Shown piece after piece: positions 48,741 through 56,959 of a stretch of DNA of 64,000 nt. The position numbers were made by a program, and so were the translations under genes. Position 1 is the first letter of the stretch, and each line of letters begins with the position of its first letter. Origin of the DNA: Neobacillus pocheonensis (GTDB lineage Bacteria > Bacillota > Bacilli > Bacillales > Cytobacillaceae). The notes beneath the pieces were generated by a model. It saw only the letters and a list, made by a program, of their open reading frames with translations. It was not told where the DNA came from and made no database searches. The DNA lies in the NCBI GenBank assembly GCA_023702235.1, contig JAMQCR010000001.1, forward strand, positions 434,001 through 498,000, given 5' to 3'.

Positions 48741-49493
48741 GTGCGTGTTGATGGAAGAGAACCATTGCAATTAAGACCCATACATATTGAAACCAATTAT
48801 TTGATGCATCCCGAAGGTTCTGTTCTCATTTCTGTGGGGGATACCAAGGTGATTTGCACAGCGAGTATTGAAGATCGCGTTCCCAATTTTATGAGAGGAG
48901 AGGGCAAAGGCTGGATTACTGCGGAATACTCGATGCTTCCTCGAGCAACAGAATCTAGAAACATAAGAGAGTCTTCCAAAGGAAAAGTATCAGGACGGAC
49001 GATGGAAATTCAGCGATTAATTGGCAGAGCCCTTAGAGCGATTGTCGATCTAAGTGCTTTGGGGGAAAAAACCGTTTGGATTGATTGTGATGTCATTCAA
49101 GCCGATGGTGGAACTCGTACTGCCTCGATTACTGGGGCGTTTGTAGCTATGACACTCGCTTTAAATTCACTATCAGAGAAAAAGGCGATTAAGTTTCCAA
49201 TTAACGATTACTTAGCAGCTACGAGTGTTGGTATTTTAAAAAATAACCAGACTGTACTCGATTTAAACTACGCAGAAGATTCAAAAGCACAAGTGGATAT
49301 GAATGTCGTCATGACAGGTAATGGGGAATTCGTTGAGCTTCAGGGAACAGGTGAAGAAGCGACTTTTTCTTATGAGCAGCTTCAGGAATTATTACATGCG
49401 GCCCAAGAAGGGTTAATCGAGCTTTTCGAACAACAAAAAATGGCTCTAGGTGAAGAAATCGTTAAAAAGATAGATGAAAGAAGAAAAAAATAA
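48741..49493 (+). CDS. rph: Ribonuclease PH
   Basis: 250-aa phosphorolytic 3'-5' exoribonuclease trimming tRNA 3' ends. It has [61 protein letters not shown] and the phosphate site region [23 protein letters not shown] 48741 follows AAGGAGGAAGTTTT. It forms an operon with rdgB and ysnB. Confidence 0.95.
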   Translation: MRVDGREPLQLRPIHIETNYLMHPEGSVLISVGDTKVICTASIEDRVPNFMRGEGKGWITAEYSMLPRATESRNIRESSKGKVSGRTMEIQRLIGRALRAIVDLSALGEKTVWIDCDVIQADGGTRTASITGAFVAMTLALNSLSEKKAIKFPINDYLAATSVGILKNNQTVLDLNYAEDSKAQVDMNVVMTGNGEFVELQGTGEEATFSYEQLQELLHAAQEGLIELFEQQKMALGEEIVKKIDERRKK

Positions 49494-49505
49494 GAGGAGA
49501 TAGAG

Positions 49506-50117
49506 ATGAAAGAGGTCATTATTGCGACAAAAAATCCAGGTAAAGCAAAGGAATTCGAACATATTTTTGCACCACGGGGAATTGCAGTTCGGACCTTGCT
49601 TGATTTTCCAGAAATCCCAGATATTGAAGAAACAGGCACGACCTTTGAAGCAAATGCCATCCTCAAAGCGGAGGCTATTTCTCGGCTACTTAATAGAATG
49701 GTGATTGGTGATGATTCAGGGTTGATGGTCGATGCGCTTGAAGGACGACCAGGAATATACTCCGCACGATATGCCGGAGAGCAAAAAAACGATCAAGAAA
49801 ATATTGATAAAGTTCTTCTGGAGTTAACGGGTCTTCCAGTAGATAAAAGGACAGCTCGATTTTATTGCGCCTTAGCAGTAGCAGTACCGACCCAAGAAAC
49901 GTTTACCGTTTCAGGGACCTGTGAAGGCAGAATTCTTGAAGAACGCAGAGGTACCCATGGTTTTGGTTATGACCCAGTTTTTTATGTGCCGGAAAAAGGG
50001 CTGGCTATGGCAGAACTGTCATCCTCAGAAAAAAATAAAATTAGTCATCGGGCAAATGCGTTGAAAAAACTAGACACGGTTCTTGATTCTATTTTAAAAA
50101 GAGCTGACCAATCATGA
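49506..50117 (+). CDS. rdgB: XTP/dITP pyrophosphatase (RdgB/HAM1)
   Basis: 203-aa enzyme that removes non-canonical purine triphosphates. It starts [20 protein letters not shown], then [14 protein letters not shown], the catalytic [24 protein letters not shown], and [14 protein letters not shown] with SHRANAL at the end. ATG 49506 is 12 nt after rph and its end overlaps ysnB by 4 nt. Confidence 0.95.
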   Translation: MKEVIIATKNPGKAKEFEHIFAPRGIAVRTLLDFPEIPDIEETGTTFEANAILKAEAISRLLNRMVIGDDSGLMVDALEGRPGIYSARYAGEQKNDQENIDKVLLELTGLPVDKRTARFYCALAVAVPTQETFTVSGTCEGRILEERRGTHGFGYDPVFYVPEKGLAMAELSSSEKNKISHRANALKKLDTVLDSILKRADQS

Positions 50118-50629
50118 GTAAGATTTTAATTGTAAGTGATAGCCATGGATTGACGAAAGAGCTCGAGGTTTTAAGGGAAAGGCATGTTCAGGAAGTTGAT
50201 TTAATGATCCATTGTGGCGATTCACAGTTAATGCCCGACGAAAAGTACATTTCCGGTTATTCAACGGTAATGGGAAATTGTGACTTTGGCGGCTATCCAA
50301 TTGAAACAATCACAGAGGTTGCTGGACGCAAAATTTTTGTTACTCATGGCCACAAGTATTCTGTTAAAACATCTTTGATGAAATTAAAATATAAAGCTCA
50401 GGAATTTAGAGCAAATATTGTTTGTTTCGGTCACTCTCACGTCCTAGGTGCAGAAGTAATAGACGGGATTCTCTTTTTAAATCCAGGAAGCATCCGCCTG
50501 CCACGGGAGCGATTCGAAAAAACGTATATAATTCTTGATTTACTAGACGATAAAATCAAGTTATCTGTGTTTGAGTTGAATGGGCGGGAAATTGCGGATT
50601 TAGCTCATGAATTTGTTTTGCCCAATTAA
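50114..50629 (+). CDS. ysnB: YfcE/MJ0936-type metallophosphoesterase YsnB
   Basis: 171-aa calcineurin-like phosphodiesterase. All metal-binding blocks are present: [26 protein letters not shown] and GHSHV, followed by the NPGS motif. ATG 50114 overlaps the rdgB stop by the ATGA, indicating coupled translation. Physiological substrate unknown. Confidence 0.9.
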   Translation: MSKILIVSDSHGLTKELEVLRERHVQEVDLMIHCGDSQLMPDEKYISGYSTVMGNCDFGGYPIETITEVAGRKIFVTHGHKYSVKTSLMKLKYKAQEFRANIVCFGHSHVLGAEVIDGILFLNPGSIRLPRERFEKTYIILDLLDDKIKLSVFELNGREIADLAHEFVLPN

Positions 50630-50630
50630 T

Positions 50631-50655
50631 GTGGGGGTTTCCCCCTCTTTTTCCT
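50631..50655 (+). terminator. Terminator after ysnB
   Basis: GGGGG and CCCCC around TTT, extended by TGTG/CTC partial pairing, then TTTTTCC. Confidence 0.7.
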
Positions 50656-50681
50656 TCTTGAAAAAAATCGACGAAAAGCTG

Positions 50682-50710
50682 TTGACTTTTTAATATAGAG
50701 GTTATATAAT
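50682..50710 (+). promoter_or_regulatory. Promoter of left tRNA-Arg
   Basis: TTGACT (50682-50687), 17 nt, TATAAT (50705-50710). It lies 26 nt before the tRNA. The right tRNA copy has TATAAT (63522-63527) but no comparable -35, which suggests the left copy is the original gene. Confidence 0.8.
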
Positions 50711-50736
50711 AAATCTTGTCTTTGATAATTAAATAT

Positions 50737-50810
<74 letters not shown>

Positions 50811-50933
50811 TCATCTACATACCAATTAGATCGCTATATATCAACCTTCTAGGACGCCAAATGAAAGGTCAGTGCATCGGTCAAAACCGAAAATGACTCG
50901 AAATTAGGCGTATGCTAGGAGGTTATTTTTGTT

Positions 50934-51911
50934 ATGACCAAAAAGAAAAGTATTCTATCTATTTCAGATGATTTAAGCGGTTTATTCTCGGAAAATCCTA
51001 CCCCACGTACAACGGTCGATTTAGACCGAATGACTATCAAACAGGCACTCACAACGATTACTCGCCAAATGGAGATCAGCGGAAACCGACCAAGGACGAT
51101 AAGCGACTATACTATTCATGCTAATCATTTTTCGGAAACCACCGGTTTAACTTATTTAGACGAACTGAAAGCCGAATCAATTTATGAATGGCTGTCACGC
51201 ATGGATGTAAGCAACCAAACGAAGCTAACCCGTTTAAAGTGTTTAAAGGCGTTTTTGTCACGCTGTTTTAGTAATGGGTGGTTAGAAAAACAGTTTTGGA
51301 AATCGATCACAATTCGAGTCGATAGTAATGTTAAGGAAGGGGCTACAGAGCGTGAAATTCGAACCCTATTGTCTTTGCTAGACTTAGGTGACTTTGTACA
51401 ATTACGAGACGCTACAGCGGCTCTACTGATGTTTAAAACGGGGATACGAATAAATACAATCGTTCACCTGGAGAATAAGCATATTGACTTCACAGAGAAA
51501 TTACTAAGACTTGACGGTGCCATCATGAAAAATCACGATCAGTTACTGTTGCCATTCGATGATACACTGCACCGTTTGCTAAGCGTGCTAGTGAGTCAGA
51601 ATGATGCTATTAGACATGCGTATGGAGTTCAAAATAAGTACGTGTTTATTACGAAGCAAGGCGGAGTCACATCGAAAAGTCCAACACATAACAATATACA
51701 AAAGCGTTTAAACAAGTACGCTCGAGTATATGGGTTACGCAATATTAACCCGCATGCGTTAAGACGTGGATTCGCAAAATCTCTTCTGAATAAAGGTGCT
51801 AATATTGCGGAGATATCCAAGGCGTTAGGTCATAGTAACCTAGCTGTAACAACACAATACCTACACCTTGATAAGGAAGAAGTTGCAGAGAGCTTAAGGA
51901 AATATTTATAA
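50934..51911 (+). CDS. Tyrosine recombinase/integrase
   Basis: 325-aa site-specific recombinase. The N-terminal SAM-like core-binding domain (about 35-125) precedes the catalytic domain with Arg I in MFKTGIRINTIVHLE (near 170), the HxxR box in NPHALRRGFAKSL (near 280), GH in ALGHSNLAVTTQYLHLD and the nucleophile Tyr in TTQYLH. AGGAGGT lies about 10 nt before ATG 50934. It is next to the left tRNA-Arg and is the obvious enzyme for island integration. No excisionase gene was recognised. Confidence 0.93.
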   Translation: MTKKKSILSISDDLSGLFSENPTPRTTVDLDRMTIKQALTTITRQMEISGNRPRTISDYTIHANHFSETTGLTYLDELKAESIYEWLSRMDVSNQTKLTRLKCLKAFLSRCFSNGWLEKQFWKSITIRVDSNVKEGATEREIRTLLSLLDLGDFVQLRDATAALLMFKTGIRINTIVHLENKHIDFTEKLLRLDGAIMKNHDQLLLPFDDTLHRLLSVLVSQNDAIRHAYGVQNKYVFITKQGGVTSKSPTHNNIQKRLNKYARVYGLRNINPHALRRGFAKSLLNKGANIAEISKALGHSNLAVTTQYLHLDKEEVAESLRKYL

Positions 51912-51931
51912 GTGTTAATTGTGAAGTTAAC

Positions 51932-52063
51932 TTAACAGGGACAAATATTTTTGTGTTACAACGATTATCCGGACACCAGTCGTTAGAAATTTTAAGTCGT
52001 TATGTAGAGATATACGGAAAAGACTTAGAGGTCGCAATTGAAAAGGGTTTTGAAGGTCTGTAA
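51932..52063 (+). pseudogene. C-terminal remnant of a second tyrosine recombinase
   Basis: Just after the integrase stop, a 43-codon open stretch reads LTGTNIFVLQRLSGHQSLEI and then LSRYVEIYGKDLEVAIEKGF. This is the end of a XerC/phage-type integrase: the GH box and the catalytic-Tyr segment (RYV), with no N-terminal part. It shows that another recombinase gene was truncated here, probably during an earlier insertion or replacement. Confidence 0.7.
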
Positions 52064-52149
52064 AAAGTATTTTTCTAAAATGGCTCGGATGATTTATATA
52101 CTTTATATTGACGATCCGTTTCAGTTTGAAAAGAATACTCAGTAACTCA

Positions 52150-52206
52150 CATATGGACATGGTTCTACGTTATGTGCAAATGACGAATCTGGACGTTCAA
52201 AATTAA
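52150..52206 (+). pseudogene. Possible tail of a third recombinase
   Basis: HMDMVLRYVQMTNLDVQN ends at a stop at 52206 and resembles the Tyr-containing tail of a tyrosine recombinase, like the one 90 bp upstream. The match is short and the call is tentative. Confidence 0.35.
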
Positions 52207-52257
52207 CATAGTGTGCATTCTCCGTTAAATTACGTATTTAAATAACGAAATATATTG

Positions 52258-52283
52258 AGTCACCTTAAGGGTGGCTTTTTTTG
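52258..52283 (+). terminator. Terminator after the recombinase remnants
   Basis: AGTCACC, loop TTAA, GGGTGGCT with one wobble, then T7. Confidence 0.8.
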
Positions 52284-52408
52284 TTTGGCTCTGTTAGAAC
52301 TAGGTCATTTTCATATTGAACTAAAGTAGCAGGTATGAAGAAGGAACATTAACTTTCACAGAGAATATAGGAATACCCCTTGGCAGAACCAGCAGGGGCA
52401 CATTCTTT

Positions 52409-52747
52409 TTATATAAAACCGATACCAAGTCCTGAACAAGCACCACCAAAACCAAAACCGCCACAGCCAAAGCAACTGCCACAGCCACCACAGCCACCAC
52501 AGCCACCACAGCCACCACAGCCACCACAAGCGCCAGCAAGTAAACCTAATCCTAAACCTAATCCTAATCCGCCAAATCCGCCGAAGCATCCTCCACATCG
52601 GAAGCCACCGCATCGGAATCCTCCACAACCAAATCCACCGCAACGCCGTGAATCTTCTAGAAATTGGTGAGGACCTATTGGAATAACCTCTCCAACTTGG
52701 TAATTATCCAAGCCCAACATCTGTAATCCATTTGGAACATTTTGCAC
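52409..52747 (-). CDS. Gly/Cys-rich peptide, candidate heterocycloanthracin/sonorensin-type bacteriocin precursor
   Basis: 112-aa protein with two parts. An N-terminal leader-like section (about 1-36) reads LQMLGLDNYQVGEVIPIGP, similar in form to the leaders I recall for the heterocycloanthracin/sonorensin family. The rest is almost only Gly, Cys, Phe, Leu and Ala, with Cys-x-x repeats (CGGFGCGGFRCGG near 37, CGGCGGCGGCGGCGGCG near 75). Such Cys-x-x cores are substrates for thiazole-forming cyclodehydratases. No cyclodehydratase, dehydrogenase or transporter lies nearby, but in B. anthracis these are also unlinked. GTG 52747 lies 6 nt from an 11-G tract serving as SD. A structural coat-like Gly/Cys protein is the main alternative. 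Confidence 0.55.
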   Translation of the reverse strand: MQNVPNGLQMLGLDNYQVGEVIPIGPHQFLEDSRRCGGFGCGGFRCGGFRCGGCFGGFGGLGLGLGLGLLAGACGGCGGCGGCGGCGGCGSCFGCGGFGFGGACSGLGIGFI

Positions 52748-52753
52748 ATTTAT

Positions 52754-52764
52754 CCCCCCCCCCC
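52754..52764 (-). promoter_or_regulatory. Poly-G(11) tract at the ribosome-binding site of the Gly/Cys-rich gene
   Basis: Eleven consecutive C on the plus strand give G11 on the coding strand, ending 6 nt before the GTG start. Homopolymers this long slip in replication, and here length changes would alter SD strength or spacing. The exact count may also be unreliable given the homopolymer errors elsewhere. Confidence 0.5.
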
Positions 52765-52922
52765 ATAGAATATATAAAAAATGTTAAAACAGATATTTGA
52801 ACAGAGAGTATCATTAAGATAATTTTTTGTTCTGTTAGATAAACCTCCAAATATCTCAGGCACTCTCTTCAACAAAGTATGATTCAAAGTAGGTCACTGT
52901 TACTGATTTAGGTGCCTATTTC

Positions 52923-53114
52923 ATGCCACAGTATGCCTTTTTCTACGGGAAACTAAGAGTTGTTTTAAACTGGCACAAGGGGTATGAACATCATATAACT
53001 CGGGTGTATATAATAAATGTCCACAAAAGTAAGGTATTCATTGGACCTAAATGTGACCTTTTTTATACATACAGAACATTAGTTCGTCATATAAAAAGAA
53101 TAAGAAAGGGATGA
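52923..53114 (+). CDS. Small basic protein of unknown function upstream of the YolD-like gene
   Basis: 63 aa, rich in Lys, Arg, His and Tyr (RTLVRHIKRIRKG at the end), with no recognised domain. Its stop overlaps the start of the next gene as ATGA at 53111-53114, which supports translational coupling. No good SD precedes ATG 52923, so the start is doubtful. Confidence 0.35.
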   Translation: MPQYAFFYGKLRVVLNWHKGYEHHITRVYIINVHKSKVFIGPKCDLFYTYRTLVRHIKRIRKG

Positions 53115-53462
53115 ACGAAATGGTCATACGAGTCAGAGGTAAAATTAAATGGCAACCTGCATCTTTTATCCCGTTAGCATTCGAAATACAACGTTCAATG
53201 TTTAAGGATCAAGAACGTCAGTCTAAGTCGATAATAGACGAATATGAAATGGAGGAATTCTACCAGCGGATTTACCACGCTTTGGAGTATCATCTTCCGG
53301 GTAAAGATAACGGTATGGGACGATGGCTTTACGTTTGGTGTTACTGGAAAAATTCATTACGTTGATCCAATTACGCATCAGCTCCGAATTGAAGTTAAGC
53401 CTGGCGAGTTTGATCGGATTAATTTCGAGGATGTCGTTGGAGTGGGTGTTATTGATTATTAG
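53111..53462 (+). CDS. YolD-like family protein (one frame break)
   Basis: Reads RVRGKIKWQPASFIPLAFEI, a helical middle (IIDEYEMEEFYQRIYHALEY) and the beta-rich end KITVWDDGFTFGVTGKIHYV followed by LRIEVKPGEFDRINFEDVVG. This is the YolD family found in phages and mobile elements, often next to Y-family polymerases of the UvrX/DinB type; none is present here. The frame breaks at 53299-53301: removing one G from GGG gives HLPVKITVW and 116 aa. Function unknown. Confidence 0.7.
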
Positions 53463-53574
53463 GATACGAATCGTAACAATAATTTCCCATTTATGTTCGC
53501 AAAACTGTCGTAATTAAGCGTAGGAAATAGCCCGTATACTACCGAAGTTTTTACGTAGGAAAGCGAGGCGATGA

Positions 53575-53766
53575 TTGTTGTTTTTTCTAAGAAAGAATCG
53601 TGTAAAGGTAACAGTTTTTTATGACGGCAATGACAGTTACAAAGCAATGGCGACTGACGGAAAGAGGTCGGTATATAATTGCTATGGCAGCACTAAGGAA
53701 TCTGCGAAGGAAATGGCGTTGTATAAACTACGGAAATTTCAAGAAGAAGAAACCCCTGGAAACTAA
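53575..53766 (+). CDS. Small hypothetical phage-like protein
   Basis: 63 aa from TTG 53575: KVTVFYDGNDSYKAMATDGK, then SVYNCYGSTKESAKEMALYKL. It looks like a compact beta-beta-alpha fold typical of small phage or plasmid proteins. GCGAGGCGATGA just upstream may act as SD. No family recognised. Confidence 0.4.
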   Translation: MLFFLRKNRVKVTVFYDGNDSYKAMATDGKRSVYNCYGSTKESAKEMALYKLRKFQEEETPGN

Positions 53767-53821
53767 CCGATGGTCACTTCGTAATGATGTAGTAATAGGT
53801 CCTGGCGATTTTGCCGGGGCT

Positions 53822-54001
53822 TTACGTTTGAATATCGCTAATTTTTACGTCATGTTCATCAATATATTCCACAACCTTAAGCAATCGTTGGATTGCGTAA
53901 TCCTTACCCGATAGATCATCCGCAATAAGCTCGCCAGTATGGTCGAGGAGTTGCGTTTTAATACGAGTAATCGTTAATTTCGCCTCAAGTAAATCGTTCA
54001 C
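53822..54001 (-). CDS. Small hypothetical protein, 59 aa
   Basis: GTG at 54001 lies 7 nt after AAAGGAGG, a near-perfect SD. The product starts MNDLLEAKLTITRIKTQLLD and ends VVEYIDEHDVKISDIQT, all helical and charged. It is read opposite to the preceding small gene. Strong SD and regular composition make it likely real; no family is known to me. Confidence 0.6.
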   Translation of the reverse strand: MNDLLEAKLTITRIKTQLLDHTGELIADDLSGKDYAIQRLLKVVEYIDEHDVKISDIQT

Positions 54002-54029
54002 CGTCTTGCCTCCTTTATGTACGTAAACC

Positions 54030-54209
54030 CCTTAATACTTCAAAGACAAAATCGAAAAGTTATTGTTTAAATGGCTCAATAGAAGAAGCCAAAGGAAATC
54101 ATCTAAATGGGATAAATTCAGTCTATTTCTTAATAAATATCCACTGCCATCACCAAGAATTAAAGTGAATATATATGATTTAAGAAAAGAGATTAGCTAT
54201 ATTTTGTAA
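54030..54209 (+). pseudogene. C-terminal end of a group II intron reverse transcriptase/maturase
   Basis: An open stretch without its N-terminal part reads YFKDKIEKLLFKWLNRRSQRKS in two pieces (YFKDKIEKLLFKW and LNRRSQRKS), then FLNKYPLPSPRIKVNIYD, ending at TAA 54207. FKWLNRRSQRKS followed by PLPxPRI is the typical tail of LtrA-type proteins. It is followed 15 nt later by GAGCCGTGTGCG, the expected start of intron domain V. Confidence 0.75.
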
Positions 54210-54223
54210 ATGATAACTAGGAG

Positions 54224-55186
54224 GAGCCGTGTGCGTTGGAGCAGCCGTCAAGGCTGAAGATCTAATGGAGTGAAAGTCTCCTGTTGTCAATTGACCGATT
54301 CAGACAACTAGCATATCCGATGCGTGAGGAGGTAACAAATCACGTTCTGCTCGGACGTAAAAGCCATAGCTGCCTATATTACTCAGAGAATATAAGGTAG
54401 GAACAGTCAGTGTGGCGAGCAAACCTGGCCAGAAGGATTTAACGAATACTGCAGTCTCGAAATGGCTCCCCCTTCAGAAACTGTTGAAGGGAATGTTGTA
54501 ATTCGCCGACCCATTGACGCATTGGGGGAAGGCCGGAAGCCCTATAGGAAGAAACGGTTATATGCACTATAGGGGAAGCCGGGATATGGGTTCTAGCATC
54601 TAGGGAAAGATTTTCAGAGATAACGACGGGAAGGTCCTACTTCCAGCTGGGACGACAACAACCAGCAAAGACCAGTCATATAAGGTATTACCGAAATTGA
54701 TAGGAGGATTTAGGATTGACGGATGAGGTCGTAGTAGCCAAGAGGAAAGGGTAATGCCTTTCTAAATATGTAGAAACATATTTCAACAATGGTAACACCA
54801 AAGTTGAGCAAAGGACCTCTGGGCACTTGGATGCCATGGGATTATGAAATAGGACACAGAGCCTTAATAATAATAATAATAATAATATAATAACAAGTTA
54901 TTTGTCCCGAAAATGGCTAATTGTGAAGTAAACCTTGTTATTGATTGGGGAATATGGGTGTCGCCATTTAATCCTAGGATAATAAGGGAAGGCTCATTTA
55001 TTATATATCCAAGGTCAGAACCGGACTCGGGAAATCCGACTGTCCGGGATCGCAGGGGGGCTTCAGGAAACGTGGCTTTGATTAGTGTGCGCGCCTGAAT
55101 TCTATCCAGACAATAGCGCAAGCACGGTTCTGGGAGGGGGTGGAGTCCAATTTACCGCAAGGTAGAAAGGCTTCCTTCTACTCGAC
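54224..55186 (+). mobile_element. Rearranged group II intron (ORF-less, scrambled domains)
   Basis: GAGCCGTGTGCG (54224-54235) looks like the 5' strand of domain V, but at GTGCG (54231) it switches to intron 5'-end type sequence (GTCAAGGCTGAAG, AATGGAGTGAAAGTCTCCT) and domain I-III-like GC-rich stems to about 54840. A (TAA)n run at 54865-54890 and about 200 bp of unassigned DNA replace the reverse transcriptase. CACGGTTCTGGGAGGGGG (near 55124) and TTTACCGCAAGGTAGAAAGG (55151-55170) fit the 3' strand of domain V and domain VI, with the end near CTCGAC (55186). It cannot be a working intron as it stands. Confidence 0.65.
54865..54891. repeat. (TAA)n microsatellite inside the intron remnant
   Basis: Eight or so tandem TAA/AAT units interrupt the region where the intron-encoded protein should lie. 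Confidence 0.8.
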
Positions 55187-55195
55187 TACTTTATA

Positions 55196-55585
55196 AACGA
55201 TGATCGTCAAATGGCGGTCATTTTTTATTTTGTCTACATTTATTAAACGCTGAGAAAAGCTTTGAGACGCATCGAGAAACGTTTTATCGACCTGTGATCG
55301 ACTTAATTCATTGAAATGCTATAAAGCATGAAAAACAATGGTACACAGATAAAACGTTAGTTAATGAATTCAAACGTATGAAGAATGGATAAATAACGTG
55401 ATGGCAGCCCTATCTTGAAATCGACCCCATATGTTTATCGACATGTGCCTGGTATAACGTACACATGAACGTCAAATCTCGAAACCGCGAGGAGTGAACA
55501 AGCGAAAGACACCTCGACTAAATAACATTGGTAGGTCTACATAATCAAATCCGTTTTTAAAAATTTTTTCCGAATCAAGAAATCT
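55196..55585. repeat. Island direct repeat, copy A
   Basis: About 390 bp alignable with 59743-60152. Shared landmarks in order: GATCGTCAAATGGCGGTC, GAGACGCATCGAGAAACG, GTATGAAGAAT, ATCGACATGTG, ACATGAACGTCAAAT, then AATTTTTTCCGA. It starts with a terminator-like hairpin (ATGATCG/CGGTCAT plus T-run, 55200-55231). The last 130 bp can be read as decayed coding sequence (CAWYNVHMNVKSRN). It begins 10 bp after the intron end and lies downstream of the ger operon. No other gene is supported between it and 55775. Confidence 0.7.
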
Positions 55586-55775
55586 TGGAGGTATTTTTAA
55601 ACTAACGGATCAGGATAGTTGATAAGAGATTCGTGGGAAATTACCTGATGAAATATATAAGTAGAATTAGCAATTTAAAATTTATATTCTCTTAATCCCG
55701 CTATAATCCATTCTTCAACTAAAGAACTCCGTTAGAGCTTAATACTTCGAGGCATCCTTGTTGGCTTGAACATGC

Positions 55776-56954
55776 TCATCTCTCGTGAGTAAAAGGCTTT
55801 TTCAAATTTGTTTGCTTCCACTGGCCGCTTGTTAATATTTTTACATTTACATTCACAGCAAAGGACGACGGCGAAAGTGGGACAATGCCGTTTTTTTTAT
55901 ATTTTTTCCAAGTATTCACATCATCGCGATACAGTATTTGTGATAAATGATAGACATCTATTCCTTTTTTTAGGCCATTTTTGTATGTTCCTACAATTTC
56001 CTTTTTCAAAGTTTCTTCCGCTATTTTTTCAAACGTTTTTGAAGGCATATATTTTACAATTTGAAAAATATCTCCTTCCAGGTTAATCTTCATCCGAAAA
56101 TACGGTTCACCGTTCTTTGTGTACGCTTGTGTTTTGACCTTTGGTTTTTTCAATATTAATTCCGCAACAGACTCTCCATCTTTTTTTAAAATCACGGGTG
56201 CTCTGGCTAACCCCCTCTCCGTCCATTTTAAGCCTGATAACTCCTTATCTGACAAATATCCCTTATAATGCCCCGCTGCTACAAAAGCCGACCCGCTATA
56301 CTGCAGCAAGGGGAAATTCTTTTTGTCTGCCTTCCATTCTTTTTTCGCAATCGATAAGAAAGGAATTTGGGTTGTCATTCCGGGCTCATAAAAATTGGCA
56401 CGAAATTTGAAAAACTTCACAGGTCTAAAAATGGAATAGTTTTTTACCGTTTCACTTGGGATATTCATTACTGTAAATAGGGGTGAGATATTCAGGATGG
56501 TCCCGGTTGCCAACACATCTTGAACTGATTCCTTAGTTCCAAACGTCCACATCGTATTTCTAAACTGAAAGAAGCGGGCAAAGAATTCATCAATTTGTCC
56601 TATATCTCCATTTTTCAACACATTTTCAGAGAAAATGATGGTTTTAATATGTTCCCAAGATACCTGTTGTTGAGCCGTTTTATAAAATTCGAATGCTGCT
56701 TCGTCTAAAAGCTTAGCCTTTCCCTTTCCAATAAAAATTGGCTGTGGAGCACGATTAGCCGGTCCTTCCTGTTTTGCGAAAGTGGAAAAATTGATGAATT
56801 GAGGGTAAATTACATATTGATTATCCTGAAAGTCAATTCCTAAAGCATTAATGAACAAGACATTATCCGCTGCTCTTGTGTCCCAACATCCGGATAACAG
56901 GAAAATGGACGCAAAGACAATTAAAAGCTTTCTCTGAAATAGAATTTTTGTCAT
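55776..56954 (-). CDS. Spore germination receptor lipoprotein, GerAC/GerKC family
   Basis: 392-aa C subunit of a GerA-type nutrient receptor. The signal peptide ends in the lipobox LLSGCWD (Cys near residue 22), followed by VLFINALGIDFQDNQYVIYP and the Ger(x)C domains, with FKFRANFYEPGMTTQIPFLS and late EETLKKEIVGTYKNGLKKGIDV. Start ATG 56954. It is last in the operon, 5 nt after the A-subunit gene. Which germinant it serves cannot be told. Confidence 0.9.
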   Translation of the reverse strand: MTKILFQRKLLIVFASIFLLSGCWDTRAADNVLFINALGIDFQDNQYVIYPQFINFSTFAKQEGPANRAPQPIFIGKGKAKLLDEAAFEFYKTAQQQVSWEHIKTIIFSENVLKNGDIGQIDEFFARFFQFRNTMWTFGTKESVQDVLATGTILNISPLFTVMNIPSETVKNYSIFRPVKFFKFRANFYEPGMTTQIPFLSIAKKEWKADKKNFPLLQYSGSAFVAAGHYKGYLSDKELSGLKWTERGLARAPVILKKDGESVAELILKKPKVKTQAYTKNGEPYFRMKINLEGDIFQIVKYMPSKTFEKIAEETLKKEIVGTYKNGLKKGIDVYHLSQILYRDDVNTWKKYKKNGIVPLSPSSFAVNVNVKILTSGQWKQTNLKKPFTHER

Positions 56955-56959
56955 GCTTT

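Noticed and set aside
52478..52530. CRISPR-like regular repeat
   Set aside because: The units are about 9 bp and contiguous, without spacers; it is the low-complexity core of a coding sequence.
52380..52670. Plus-strand 96-codon Pro/Gln-rich frame (PQPPQPP repeats)
   Set aside because: It is the antisense of the Gly/Cys-rich gene and has no SD at its start; the minus strand has both SD-like tract and start codon.
54913..55098. 61-codon frame inside the intron remnant
   Set aside because: No SD, lies between intron domains and resembles no protein I know; likely chance.
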